Positions 9,365-17,551 of a stretch of DNA of 64,000 nucleotides are shown here, piece by piece. The stretch is from Polynucleobacter difficilis (GTDB lineage: Bacteria; Pseudomonadota; Gammaproteobacteria; Burkholderiales; Burkholderiaceae), in contig NZ_CP023276.1 of the NCBI RefSeq assembly GCF_003065365.1, forward strand, positions 1,116,001 to 1,180,000, given 5' to 3'. The notes below the pieces were generated by a model. The model was not told where the DNA came from. It saw only the letters and a program-made list of their open reading frames with translations, and searched no databases. The stretch's first letter is position 1; the number at the start of each line of letters is the position of its first letter. Both the position numbers and the translations under genes were made by a program.

Positions 9365-9790
9365 TTAACGCGAAAAGATATTCATGCCTGGGAAAAAGAA
9401 GGCGATTTCCACAGCAGCAGTTTCTGGCGCATCGGAGCCATGCACTGCATTGGCATCAATGCTGTCTGCAAAGTCAGCACGGATAGTGCCTTTGTCTGCT
9501 TTCTTTGGATCGGTTGCGCCCATGAGTTCACGGTTTTTTGCAATGGCGTTATCACCTTGCAATACCTGAATCATGACTGGACCAGAAATCATGAAGCTCA
9601 CTAAATCTTTAAAGAATGGGCGAGCTGCATGCACAGCATAAAACTGCTCCGCTTCTGACTGCGACAAATGCGCCATTTTGGATGCGATGACTTTGAGGCC
9701 GGCCTGCTCAAAACGAGAATAAATCTGTCCGATTACATTTTTAGCTACTGCATCCGGTTTAATAATAGAAAGGGTGCGCTCCATTGCCAT
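9365..9790 (-). CDS. ndk: Nucleoside diphosphate kinase
   Basis: 141 residues, the normal length. The N-terminal MERTLSIIKPDAV, the RPFFKDLV segment and the catalytic-histidine motif NAVHGSDAPE are all present. It balances NTP and dNTP pools through a phospho-histidine intermediate. Two ATG codons (9790, 9784) are equally plausible. It is the first gene of the minus-strand block that continues through rlmN and ispG; its promoter must lie in the divergent 9791-10083 interval. Confidence 0.97.
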   Translation of the reverse strand: MAMERTLSIIKPDAVAKNVIGQIYSRFEQAGLKVIASKMAHLSQSEAEQFYAVHAARPFFKDLVSFMISGPVMIQVLQGDNAIAKNRELMGATDPKKADKGTIRADFADSIDANAVHGSDAPETAAVEIAFFFPGMNIFSR

Positions 9791-10083
9791 GCAAAACTCC
9801 AGTGATTAAATCAATAGTAATTAAAAAACAGCCATTTTTGACCAAAATTTATAGGGTATTGGCTGCCGATACGGGTACAGCGCGCTTATTTAAACGCTTG
9901 ATTATTATACATTGCTTCATCCGTATTTACCCCCATAACTATTACTCTAAGCCTTTGAATTTACTAGGTATAACCCTATTTTATTTATTCTTATTGGACT
10001 GCCCCCTTGATTTAATCAATTTTGTCTATACTTGCTATCAAAGTCCCGTGGTGGACTCACGTTATTAGATAAAAGGAGTCAAT
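9791..10083. other. Divergent intergenic region between ndk and the BI-1 gene
   Basis: 293 AT-rich bases with no convincing reading frame. It must hold promoters in both directions. A TATACT hexamer at about 10026-10031 and an AAAGGAG ribosome-binding site at about 10072-10078 belong to the plus-strand gene. I do not see a clean -35/-10 pair for ndk. Confidence 0.5.
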
Positions 10084-10785
10084 ATGAGTGATTTGAACTC
10101 GTTCGGCTTTGGGCAAACAGGCTCAGTTGCAAACGCGCAGGTCCGTAACCGGGTACTGCGCAATACCTACGCCCTGCTGGCACTTTCCATGGTTCCAACC
10201 GTCATCGGCGCTTGGCTGGGTGTTGCAATGGGATTCAAGCTGTTTGAAGGCAGCCCCTTCATGGGCTTTATCGTCTTTATGGCAGTGGCCTTCGGTTTTT
10301 TCTGGGCGATTGACCGCAATAAAGACAGCGGCCTAGGCGTAGTCCTGTTATTGGCCTTCACCTTCTTTATGGGCGTGATGCTGTCCCGTTTAGTTGGCTA
10401 CACCCTGGGCACCTATAGCAACGGCGCAACCCTGATCATGGGTGCATTTGGTGGTACAGCCCTGATCTTCACGGTCATGGCCAGCATTGCTACCGTCAGC
10501 AAGCGTGATTTTGGCAGCATGGGTAAGTTCCTCATGATTGGCGTAATACTGCTGATCGTGGCATCCCTTGCCAACATTTGGTTGCAAATGCCTGCTTTGA
10601 TGTTGACCTTGATGGTGTTAGCAATTGCGATTTTCTCTGCCTTCATCTTGGTGGACGTTCAGCGTGTGGTCAATGGTGGCGAAACCAACTACGTGATGGC
10701 AACTCTAGCTATTTACTTGAATATCTACAACATCTTTACCAACCTCTTGGCCCTCTTCGGGATCATGGGTGGCGATCGCGACTAA
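10084..10785 (+). CDS. BAX-inhibitor-1 (YbhL/YccA family) membrane protein
   Basis: 233 residues with seven hydrophobic helices and little soluble sequence. A short N-terminal tail is followed by VLRNTYALLALSMVPT, which is the typical opening of the family. The last helices contain the conserved acidic positions in SAFILVDVQRVVNGGETNYV. Family members behave as pH-sensitive calcium leak channels or modulators of the FtsH-HflKC complex (YccA), a link of interest because hflK lies in this window. A strong ribosome-binding site (AAAGGAG) precedes the ATG and a hairpin terminator follows. Confidence 0.92.
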   Translation: MSDLNSFGFGQTGSVANAQVRNRVLRNTYALLALSMVPTVIGAWLGVAMGFKLFEGSPFMGFIVFMAVAFGFFWAIDRNKDSGLGVVLLLAFTFFMGVMLSRLVGYTLGTYSNGATLIMGAFGGTALIFTVMASIATVSKRDFGSMGKFLMIGVILLIVASLANIWLQMPALMLTLMVLAIAIFSAFILVDVQRVVNGGETNYVMATLAIYLNIYNIFTNLLALFGIMGGDRD

Positions 10786-10807
10786 GTCGTAATCAGCATC
10801 AATGAGA

Positions 10808-10829
10808 AGCGCCCTGCGGGGCGCTTTTT
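10808..10829 (+). terminator. Rho-independent terminator after the BI-1 gene
   Basis: AGCGCCC, a TGCG loop and GGGCGCT form a 7-bp GC-rich stem, followed by TTTTCTTT. It lies 23 bases after the stop codon and is the clearest terminator on the plus strand. Confidence 0.9.
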
Positions 10830-10989
10830 CTTTGGGGCTTTATCTAGCGAGGCTGAATAATAGTGATAACGCACGGCTTTCTTTAAGAGCCTCTGGCTTG
10901 CCTATGTGCTCATGCGGATCACACATGACATCCGCAATCGAATCGTGATGGACAGTTCAGGCTAAGAGGATCATGATCCACTGGCTGGG

Positions 10990-12726
10990 TTAATCTTTTT
11001 TGGGACCGCCCAACATTGTCGGATAAGTAATGTTGTACTTGTAAATGATCAGGCGTAGCGAAATCAAGAAAAAGAATGTAAAGATCACCGTAAGCAAAAC
11101 AGGGATCGAGCTTGCCTCAAAGTAATTTGAAATAAATAAGCCTGCAGTGAGTATCAAGCCTCCTATGACCGCGGCTTCTTCATAGATAACTCCCTTGAAT
11201 GTGTGAGGTTCTTGATTAACTAAAACATCTCGCAACATACCACCACCTGCACACGAAAGTGCCCCACAAATGGGAGCCCAAAACCAAGGCATACCGGCTG
11301 CCAATGCAAGCATTGCTCCCATCGTGGCTAAGCCTGCAAAGCCAATAATGTCGGTATATTTTTTAATTCCCTTAAATAAATCAGAATGATGAAAACCTTG
11401 ATAGCGCATTCCAATAATGCTAGCGCTCAATACGATAAGTAAAATGCCGGTTGGAAAGACGATGTCTTTCACATAGAAGAAGTTCAGGCGTTCACCACCA
11501 ATCACAATATCGCGCAGAGTACCGCCGCCAAGTCCAGATAGTAAGGCCAAGATTAAACGACCCCATAGATCATAGTTACGATTAATACCTTCTAGTGTTC
11601 CTGACAACGCAAAGGTAAATGCGGATAGGTAAATTAGTAGTTTGAACCATTGAGACTTAACAATTTCGGTGACATAAAAACGGGTTGCCTCAGTAAGGGG
11701 TTTTGCGAGACCATCTTCTTTTTGTAGTTGCGCCCAAATGGAGTGGGTCCAGAGTAAGCTAGGGTCAATTGCCTGGTTTGGGCTAACGCGTTCTAAGAGA
11801 TCTAAGCTCTTGCCATAATTAGCGAGATGAAATAATCCGAACTCATTATTATTTTTGGGCACTAGCTCCAGTACAGACTGCGCCATATGAACTTGATGGC
11901 GAATATCCAAACTAGCATCGTAGTTCAGTACTTGTTGTGCTGCCAAGGTAGGCGCAATGCGAGCTTCAGCCCAGCCTTTGCGTAAGGCCCTCATAAAACG
12001 CGTCATTTGATCCCGAAAGTTAGGATCCTGTAAGCGATCGCGCATGACATACAAGCCATCTTCGATATTGATAGTGCCGTATTTTTCAGGCTCAATCACG
12101 ATCAAATCAGAGGCAGGTACGCCCGCTTCCAATATTTTCCAGTACTCGTTGTAGTTCATTGCGGTGGCGCAAGCGACATTGCGATCGATTAAATCTTTGC
12201 CATCAGGCCGTTGCTTGATCAGCTCAACTTGATTACTCGGAATGGAGAGCTTACGAAGCATTTCCATCACAATATCTTGGTCCCCCACGCCCCATACCCC
12301 GATCTTTTTGCCATACATATCTTTGGAGCTAAAGACTCCGGCGCTAATACGACAAACAATATTGAGGGCCGAGCCAGAAAAGATTTGTCCGATATTAACT
12401 ACCTGTTTATCGGGCCCAGAAAGTTGGTAGGCATTGTTAAACCAGGCAATGGCTACATCAGCGTTACCAATTTGCAGTTCGTTAATGGGGTTTAATGCAG
12501 ACCCTCCAGGAAACACGATTACATCAAGGCCCTCAGCCTCAAAATGTTTGCGCATTTGTGCAACATAGACCCCTGCAAATTGGGCCTGATGTGACCAAGC
12601 CAGTTGGAGTCGAACTGGGGAGGAATTGGCTTCTTGAGCAAAACTGGAGTTAGCAAAGGAAAGAAGTGTCACTAACATTAATGGGAGCCACCCCTTAAGT
12701 TGCATAAATGAAGCAAGCATGTTCAT
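10990..12726 (-). CDS. Fusion of an NMT1/THI5-like periplasmic binding domain with a TRIC-like (UPF0126) membrane domain
   Basis: Residues 1-30 are a signal peptide ending near SFAQ. Residues 35-320 are a periplasmic solute-binding domain of the SsuA/THI5 (NMT1) type, with LAWSHQAQFAGVYVAQ, the GGSALNPI segment and KKIGVWGVGD. After a linker (WFKLLIYLS) the last 200 residues contain about seven membrane helices in two pseudo-repeats, each with a GGGxLRDxL signature: GLGGGTLRDIVIGG and CAGGGMLRDVLVNQ. That is the TRIC/UPF0126 (YadS-like) fold. The binding domain would normally feed an ABC permease; here it is tethered to a channel-like domain and no ABC genes are adjacent. The start is uncertain among ATG 12726, 12720 and 12705. 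Confidence 0.85.
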   Translation of the reverse strand: MNMLASFMQLKGWLPLMLVTLLSFANSSFAQEANSSPVRLQLAWSHQAQFAGVYVAQMRKHFEAEGLDVIVFPGGSALNPINELQIGNADVAIAWFNNAYQLSGPDKQVVNIGQIFSGSALNIVCRISAGVFSSKDMYGKKIGVWGVGDQDIVMEMLRKLSIPSNQVELIKQRPDGKDLIDRNVACATAMNYNEYWKILEAGVPASDLIVIEPEKYGTINIEDGLYVMRDRLQDPNFRDQMTRFMRALRKGWAEARIAPTLAAQQVLNYDASLDIRHQVHMAQSVLELVPKNNNEFGLFHLANYGKSLDLLERVSPNQAIDPSLLWTHSIWAQLQKEDGLAKPLTEATRFYVTEIVKSQWFKLLIYLSAFTFALSGTLEGINRNYDLWGRLILALLSGLGGGTLRDIVIGGERLNFFYVKDIVFPTGILLIVLSASIIGMRYQGFHHSDLFKGIKKYTDIIGFAGLATMGAMLALAAGMPWFWAPICGALSCAGGGMLRDVLVNQEPHTFKGVIYEEAAVIGGLILTAGLFISNYFEASSIPVLLTVIFTFFFLISLRLIIYKYNITYPTMLGGPKKD

Positions 12727-12753
12727 TTGAGCGGTCAAGCTATACGCTTTATC

Positions 12754-12809
12754 GGTAGCGTGGCTCTTGGTACGATGATGCTACCTCGGTCTCTAGAGGT
12801 CACAGAGCC
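12754..12809 (-). promoter_or_regulatory. Possible pseudoknotted 5' leader of the binding-protein/TRIC fusion
   Basis: In the RNA read from the minus strand two 6-bp helices interleave: GGCUCU (12804-12809) pairs with AGAGCC (12762-12767) and GGUAGC (12780-12785) pairs with GCUACC (12754-12759). A small CCUC/GAGG hairpin sits inside. The order a-b-a'-b' is that of an H-type pseudoknot. It lies 28 bases before the first possible ATG of the fusion gene, inside about 240 bases without a gene. Six-bp helices can arise by chance, so this is tentative. Confidence 0.35.
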
Positions 12810-12966
12810 CCAGAAGGAGGCAATGTAATCGGGCGGCATGCGATTTCTCCACTTTGATGTGCATTTAATACTACAAGCAAGCTTAGGGCAAACCAATAAG
12901 GGTAATGACTTAGTTTTGGTCTTTTTGCATCACCACATAATCACGTTTCATAAGCACGAACTCTTA

Positions 12967-14418
12967 TTAAATGCCGTGCCCATTGCGCTCAAATACCGCA
13001 ATCGACTCCACGTGCGAGGTATGGGGAAACATATTGATGATGCCGGCAGAGCGTAACTGGTAGCCGGCTTGGTGTACCAAAATAGAAGCATCTCGCGCTA
13101 GGGTTTTGGGATTACACGATACGTAGACGATGCGTTTTGGTAAGAAGGCATCCCATTCATGCTGCCCTGCTGCGCTTGCTTGAACAATATTGGCTAATGC
13201 TTGGCAGATTGCCATTGCGCCCTCTCTGGGCGGATCAATTAACCAGCGCTCGGCCTTGCCCCACGAAACAATGATATCGATGCTGACTTCAAACAGATCG
13301 CTCTGCATGAAACTAGCTTTGTGGCTAAGTTGATTGTGCGCTGCATTTTCAGTAGCGCGTTCTACTAAACTGGCAAGCCCTTCGATGCCCAGTACGCTAC
13401 TGGCTGTACGAGCCAATGGCAAACTGAAATTACCAATGCCGCAAAAGAGATCGAGCACCCGATCACCCGCTTGCACTTCAAAGAGTCGCAAGGCGCAGCT
13501 GACCAGCGAGCGATTCATCAGGTGATTGACCTGGGTGAAGTCGGCTGGTTTAAATGGCATCTCAATACCAAACTCCGGCAGGCGATAGCAGAGCATACCC
13601 GTTGGCGGATGAAAGGGAGCCAGGCTTTGTAAGCCACTGGGTTGCAGCCAAATCCACACACCATGCTGATCGGCAAATGCTTTGATGGCAGTTTGATCCG
13701 CTTCTATCAGCGGCTCTAAATGCCGAATCGCCAAGGCGGTAACTTGACTACCGATTTCCTTGCCCTCGCCTACAGCGAGTTCAATTTGCGGCACTCGGCT
13801 CGGATCGCTGAGTGACATGATGAGCGCGCGCAGGGGCTCGAGTAAATCGGATACATGCTTGGGCAGTATTTGACATGACAGCATGTCGGCCACATACGCG
13901 CTTTGGTGCTCATGAAAACCCACCAGTACTGTGCCTTTTTTAATCGAACGATTGACCACACTAAAACGCGCGCGGTGGCGATAGTGCCAAGTAGGCCCAG
14001 CCATGGGTCGCAATACTTCCTGCGGGCGAAGCTGGCCAATATGCAATAAATCATCTTCTAGTACACGCTGCTTGATCGCGATTTGCGCGCGGATATCCAA
14101 GTGCTGCATGGTGCAACCGCCACACACACCAAAATATTGGCATGCAGGCTTCGCTCGAAAGACCGCCTCTTTCATAATGTCGATTACTTTGGCTTTGGAG
14201 AAGCGGGATTTATCGCGGGTAATTTGGTAGCGCACCACCTCGGTTGGTAAGGCGCCCCGAATGAAGATCACCTTACCGCTTTCACCGCGTGCAGCCGCTT
14301 CTTCGGTTGGTGCTAGGCGGGCAATGCCCTGGGCATCGAGATCCAAGCCCTCCACCAAAATGGGGTCAGAGATATCGTGGCTTTCTGGCGCTACGCGTGC
14401 GCGTGATCGCCTAGGCAT
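12967..14418 (-). CDS. rlmD: RlmD, 23S rRNA (uracil-1939-C5) methyltransferase
   Basis: An N-terminal TRAM domain (LDLDAQGIARLAP) is followed by the iron-sulfur cysteines CQYFGVCGGC near residue 95 and a SAM-binding methylase domain with DLFCGIGNFSLPLA. The catalytic cysteine is in YVSCNPKTLARD. Start is ATG 14418 (MPRRSRARVAPESH); the frame also opens at a TTG at 14427. It overlaps the upstream exonuclease gene by 8 bases. Confidence 0.94.
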   Translation of the reverse strand: MPRRSRARVAPESHDISDPILVEGLDLDAQGIARLAPTEEAAARGESGKVIFIRGALPTEVVRYQITRDKSRFSKAKVIDIMKEAVFRAKPACQYFGVCGGCTMQHLDIRAQIAIKQRVLEDDLLHIGQLRPQEVLRPMAGPTWHYRHRARFSVVNRSIKKGTVLVGFHEHQSAYVADMLSCQILPKHVSDLLEPLRALIMSLSDPSRVPQIELAVGEGKEIGSQVTALAIRHLEPLIEADQTAIKAFADQHGVWIWLQPSGLQSLAPFHPPTGMLCYRLPEFGIEMPFKPADFTQVNHLMNRSLVSCALRLFEVQAGDRVLDLFCGIGNFSLPLARTASSVLGIEGLASLVERATENAAHNQLSHKASFMQSDLFEVSIDIIVSWGKAERWLIDPPREGAMAICQALANIVQASAAGQHEWDAFLPKRIVYVSCNPKTLARDASILVHQAGYQLRSAGIINMFPHTSHVESIAVFERNGHGI

Positions 14419-15232
14419 CGCCTGCAAAACCAGCGAGGTATTCTTGCCAGGCTTGGCCGTTTGGCTCTTTGGCCTCTTGCTCTAAATAGCGCTTCACAAA
14501 GTCCAGCTCTTCATCGTGCTCGGCTTGCGTTACTCCGCCCCGCAGGAGTTGGTAACGGCAATACATGAGATAGGTGTTCACGACATCGGTTTCGCAATAG
14601 CGCCGTATGTCCGCGATTTTGCCGTCTTGGTAGGCTGGCCACACTTGACTGCCATCCATGCCGAGCTTGCCTGGAAAGCCGCACAGTTTGGCTAAGGCAT
14701 CCAAAGGGGCATTGGCCCGGCCATTGAATTTCGCGAGCAAATCCATTAAGTCTAAATGCCGCATGTGGTAGCGGCTAATGTAGTTATTCCATTTGAAATC
14801 GCGGCTATCGCTATCTTGGCTCTCGCCCATTTCCCAATAGCGCGGTGCATGTACTTGGTTAATTAAGGCGCGGTAGTGCAAGACCGGTAAATCAAAGCCG
14901 CTGCCATTCCACGATACCAATTGCGGCGTGTATTTTTCGATCAAATCAAAAAATGCCTGAATCAATACCTTTTCAGAATCATCTGAGTTGCCGAGGGAGC
15001 CGACTTTGATTTGTGGCAGACCTTCTTTGGTGGTGCGCCGAATGACGCAAGAGATCGCCACAATGCGTTGCAAGTAGAGTGGTAAAAAATCGCTGCCGGT
15101 TTTATCTAAACGCAGTTGCATCACTTGCTGCGCCACATCCGCATCTGCCATACTCGCCGGAAAATCCCCCAGCCGGCGCAGACCTGCTACATCCGGAATG
15201 GTCTCAATATCAAATACCAGAACGGTTGTCAT
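14411..15232 (-). CDS. Predicted 3'-5' exonuclease of the PolB-like DEDDy family
   Basis: 273 residues. The exonuclease I motif VFDIETIPD (Asp-6, Glu-8) starts the protein, motif II is SWNGSGFDLPVLHYRA (Asp near 115), and motif III is the RRYCETDVVNTYLMY region. This matches the stand-alone exonuclease family related to the proofreading domain of DNA polymerase II. It lies between nlpD and rlmD, 11 bases before nlpD's end, in the place where rpoS is usually found. Confidence 0.85.
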   Translation of the reverse strand: MTTVLVFDIETIPDVAGLRRLGDFPASMADADVAQQVMQLRLDKTGSDFLPLYLQRIVAISCVIRRTTKEGLPQIKVGSLGNSDDSEKVLIQAFFDLIEKYTPQLVSWNGSGFDLPVLHYRALINQVHAPRYWEMGESQDSDSRDFKWNNYISRYHMRHLDLMDLLAKFNGRANAPLDALAKLCGFPGKLGMDGSQVWPAYQDGKIADIRRYCETDVVNTYLMYCRYQLLRGGVTQAEHDEELDFVKRYLEQEAKEPNGQAWQEYLAGFAGDA

Positions 15233-15243
15233 GCCGCCTTACG

Positions 15244-16074
15244 TTACTGCAGGAAAGGCAGCGGATCTACGGGCTTGCCATTCACGCGAAGTTCAAAATG
15301 CAGTCGCACGGAGTTGGCATCGGTATCGCCCATTTCTGCAATCTTCTGACCCTTGCGCACGGCATCGCCCTCTTTCACCAATAAGTTGCGATTGTGGGCA
15401 TAGGCGGTGAGGTAAGTATTGTCGTGTTTGACGATCACTAAATTACCGTAACCGCGCAGGCTATTTCCAGCATATACAACGCGGCCATCGCCCGCAGCCT
15501 GAATGGGATCGCCAAGCTTACCGGCAATGTCGATGCCTTTGTTCTTGCCGTCAATGAAATCTTCTACTACCTTGCCTTTGGCTGGCCATGATAAGCGGAT
15601 GCCTGGCGCATTTGCATCGGGCTTAGCTGACTCGGCCTTCGCTTCCACTGCCGGTTCAGCCGTACGCTGCTCTGCCATTTTTTGCGGCGCCGGTGTGGTG
15701 GCCGCCGACGTCAACGGTTTTACAGTCATTGCATTTGCAGGCGGCCTTACTAGCAATAACTGATCGACCTCAATCAAGTTGGGGTCGCTTAAGTTATTCC
15801 AGCGCACGACGTCACGATAGGACTGTCCATGATCCAAGGCAATCCGCAATACGGTATCCCCCCGCTTCACACGGTAATACCCCGGCGGCGTTGGAATGTT
15901 TGCTGTTGCTGTTGATGATTCGGGGCGCGTACGATCGATTACGGTCGCAGGCGTAGTACGCGGCGTAGTACATGCCGAGAGGAGTAAGACTGAACTGATG
16001 CCAATCAGCATCACAAGGGAGGGCATGTCGCTGCGCTTGATTTGGGTAATAGAACAATGGCTTGGTTTTTTCAT
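15244..16074 (-). CDS. nlpD: NlpD-type lipoprotein, amidase activator (LysM + degenerate M23)
   Basis: A lipoprotein signal ends at the lipobox LLLSAC (Cys about residue 35). A LysM peptidoglycan-binding domain follows (YYRVKRGDTVLRIALDHGQ, about 67-112), then a Pro/Ala/Lys linker and a LytM/M23 domain (170-270). The catalytic M23 signature is degenerate: the first zinc histidine position reads KGIDI and the last motif is LHFELR, so it is probably an activator of AmiC-type amidases rather than an enzyme, as NlpD is in E. coli. The ATG overlaps the pcm stop by four bases. Confidence 0.92.
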   Translation of the reverse strand: MKKPSHCSITQIKRSDMPSLVMLIGISSVLLLSACTTPRTTPATVIDRTRPESSTATANIPTPPGYYRVKRGDTVLRIALDHGQSYRDVVRWNNLSDPNLIEVDQLLLVRPPANAMTVKPLTSAATTPAPQKMAEQRTAEPAVEAKAESAKPDANAPGIRLSWPAKGKVVEDFIDGKNKGIDIAGKLGDPIQAAGDGRVVYAGNSLRGYGNLVIVKHDNTYLTAYAHNRNLLVKEGDAVRKGQKIAEMGDTDANSVRLHFELRVNGKPVDPLPFLQ

Positions 16075-16742
16075 ACTACCCCTGATTGTAAAGGCACAAA
16101 AAAGACCTCGTCTAGGGCCGTGCGCTGATAGCGGTGGGAACTGACCCGTTCAATCAGGAGTAATTGCTGCTCTTTTGCATTGCGCGCCACCGGGGCTACC
16201 AAACGCCCACCAATCGCCAGCTGATCCAGTAACGCATCCGGAATACCCAAACCGGCAGCAGCCAAAATAATCGAGTCAAAGGGAGCGGCTTGTGGAAGCC
16301 CCAAAATGCCATCCCCATAAATTAGTCGGAGATTTTTAATCCGAAATGGCCTTAAATTATCGCGGGCTAAATCATGCAATGGCCGGATGCGCTCAATGGA
16401 ATACACCTCATCGGCGAGCAGACTTAATACCGCTGCTTGATATCCGCAACCCGTACCGATTTCAAGGACTTTACTGAGCGGCTGTTTGGATTTATGCAGG
16501 ACCTCAATCATGCGCGCCACCACCGATGGCTTCGAGATGGTTTGCTGATGCCCAATCGGCAAGGCAGAATCTTCGTAGGCTTGGGGATGCAGGCCCGCAT
16601 CCATAAAAGCGTGGCGTGGCACCGTGGCAATGGCATCTAACGTTTTAGCGTGCTTCACACCCGCCATCGCTACCTTCGTAGCAAGCGCCTGCCGGTGTCC
16701 GGCGAACCGATCTACAGAGGCCGACTTCAATCGCGATTCCAA
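16071..16742 (-). CDS. pcm: Protein-L-isoaspartate O-methyltransferase
   Basis: 223 residues with the family motifs VPRHAFMD, QTISKPSVVARMIEVL and the SAM-binding VLEIGTGCGYQAAVL, then GDGILGLPQAAPFD. It repairs isoaspartyl residues in aged proteins. The start is a TTG at 16742 that overlaps the end of surE (16727). The next ATG would cut the first conserved helix, so the TTG is preferred. Gene order surE-pcm-nlpD is conserved. Confidence 0.93.
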   Translation of the reverse strand: MESRLKSASVDRFAGHRQALATKVAMAGVKHAKTLDAIATVPRHAFMDAGLHPQAYEDSALPIGHQQTISKPSVVARMIEVLHKSKQPLSKVLEIGTGCGYQAAVLSLLADEVYSIERIRPLHDLARDNLRPFRIKNLRLIYGDGILGLPQAAPFDSIILAAAGLGIPDALLDQLAIGGRLVAPVARNAKEQQLLLIERVSSHRYQRTALDEVFFVPLQSGVV

Positions 16743-17548
16743 CCGTCTGCGGCCATCGCTTTTTGCCGAGCGTGGTCAGTAAGATCAAGCTGCATTGGCG
16801 TAATCGATATACAGCCCTCATTGATCGCATGAAAATCCGTGCCAGAAGAAGCATCCTTCGCGTCGCCCGCTGCGCCAATCCAGTAAATCTTGTCACCGCG
16901 TGGGTTGTTTTGTACAACGACGGGTTGCGAGTGGTGGCGATTACCTAAGCGCGTGACGCGCCAGCGCTTGAGTTCGTCGTAAGGTCTGTTCGGAATATTG
17001 ACGTTGAGTAAGGTGGCTATGCCATCGGCCTGCTGGGGGTGTTTTGGCATCGGGTGGGACAGCATTTGTTTGACAATGTCGTGCGCTGCTTGCGCTGCAT
17101 CATCAATACGGGCCCAGCCTCGATCGGTTTGCGAGAACGCAATCCCAGGAACGCCAAACATCACACCCTCCACTGCTGCGGCAACCGTACCGGAATAAAG
17201 TACGTCTTCGCCCATGTTCTCGCCTTGGTTGATGCCAGAAACGACTAAATCAGGGCGATGGTCTAAGTAGCCCGTCATGGCAATGTGCACGCAATCGGTT
17301 GGCGTGCCATTAATAAAGACAAAGCCATCGCGCTCTCCGCCAGCGATCCGATGAATCGACAAGGGACGTGAAAGTGTTAAAGAATTGGAGGCGCCGCTGT
17401 GGTTTTGCTCGGGGGCAATTACCGTAATCCGGCCCAAGGGGCGGATCGCATTCACTAAAGCCAATAAGCCAGGCGCTAAATAGCCATCGTCATTGGAGAT
17501 CAGAATGTGGGGCAACGCGGTGTCGCCGGAAGGAAAAGAAGTAGCCAT
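16727..17548 (-). CDS. surE: SurE 5'-nucleotidase
   Basis: 273 residues. The metal-binding signature ILISNDDGYLAPG lies near residue 16 after a short unusual N-terminal extension (MATSFPSGDTALPH). Further motifs are APEQNHSGASNSLT, NGTPTDCVHIA and SGINQGENMGEDVLYSGTVA. SurE dephosphorylates nucleoside monophosphates and polyphosphate in stationary phase. It lies four bases from the RND pump gene, on the same strand. Confidence 0.95.
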   Translation of the reverse strand: MATSFPSGDTALPHILISNDDGYLAPGLLALVNAIRPLGRITVIAPEQNHSGASNSLTLSRPLSIHRIAGGERDGFVFINGTPTDCVHIAMTGYLDHRPDLVVSGINQGENMGEDVLYSGTVAAAVEGVMFGVPGIAFSQTDRGWARIDDAAQAAHDIVKQMLSHPMPKHPQQADGIATLLNVNIPNRPYDELKRWRVTRLGNRHHSQPVVVQNNPRGDKIYWIGAAGDAKDASSGTDFHAINEGCISITPMQLDLTDHARQKAMAADGWNRD

Positions 17549-17551
17549 ACC

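Noticed and set aside
10913..10980. Terminator or operator dyads (TGCGGAT/ATCCGCA and GGATCATGATCC)
   Set aside because: Neither has a T-run, and no gene start is suitably placed; both may be chance palindromes.
12739..12966. TPP riboswitch before the THI5-like gene
   Set aside because: The conserved CUGAGA and the second-arm TPP motifs are not found on the minus strand.
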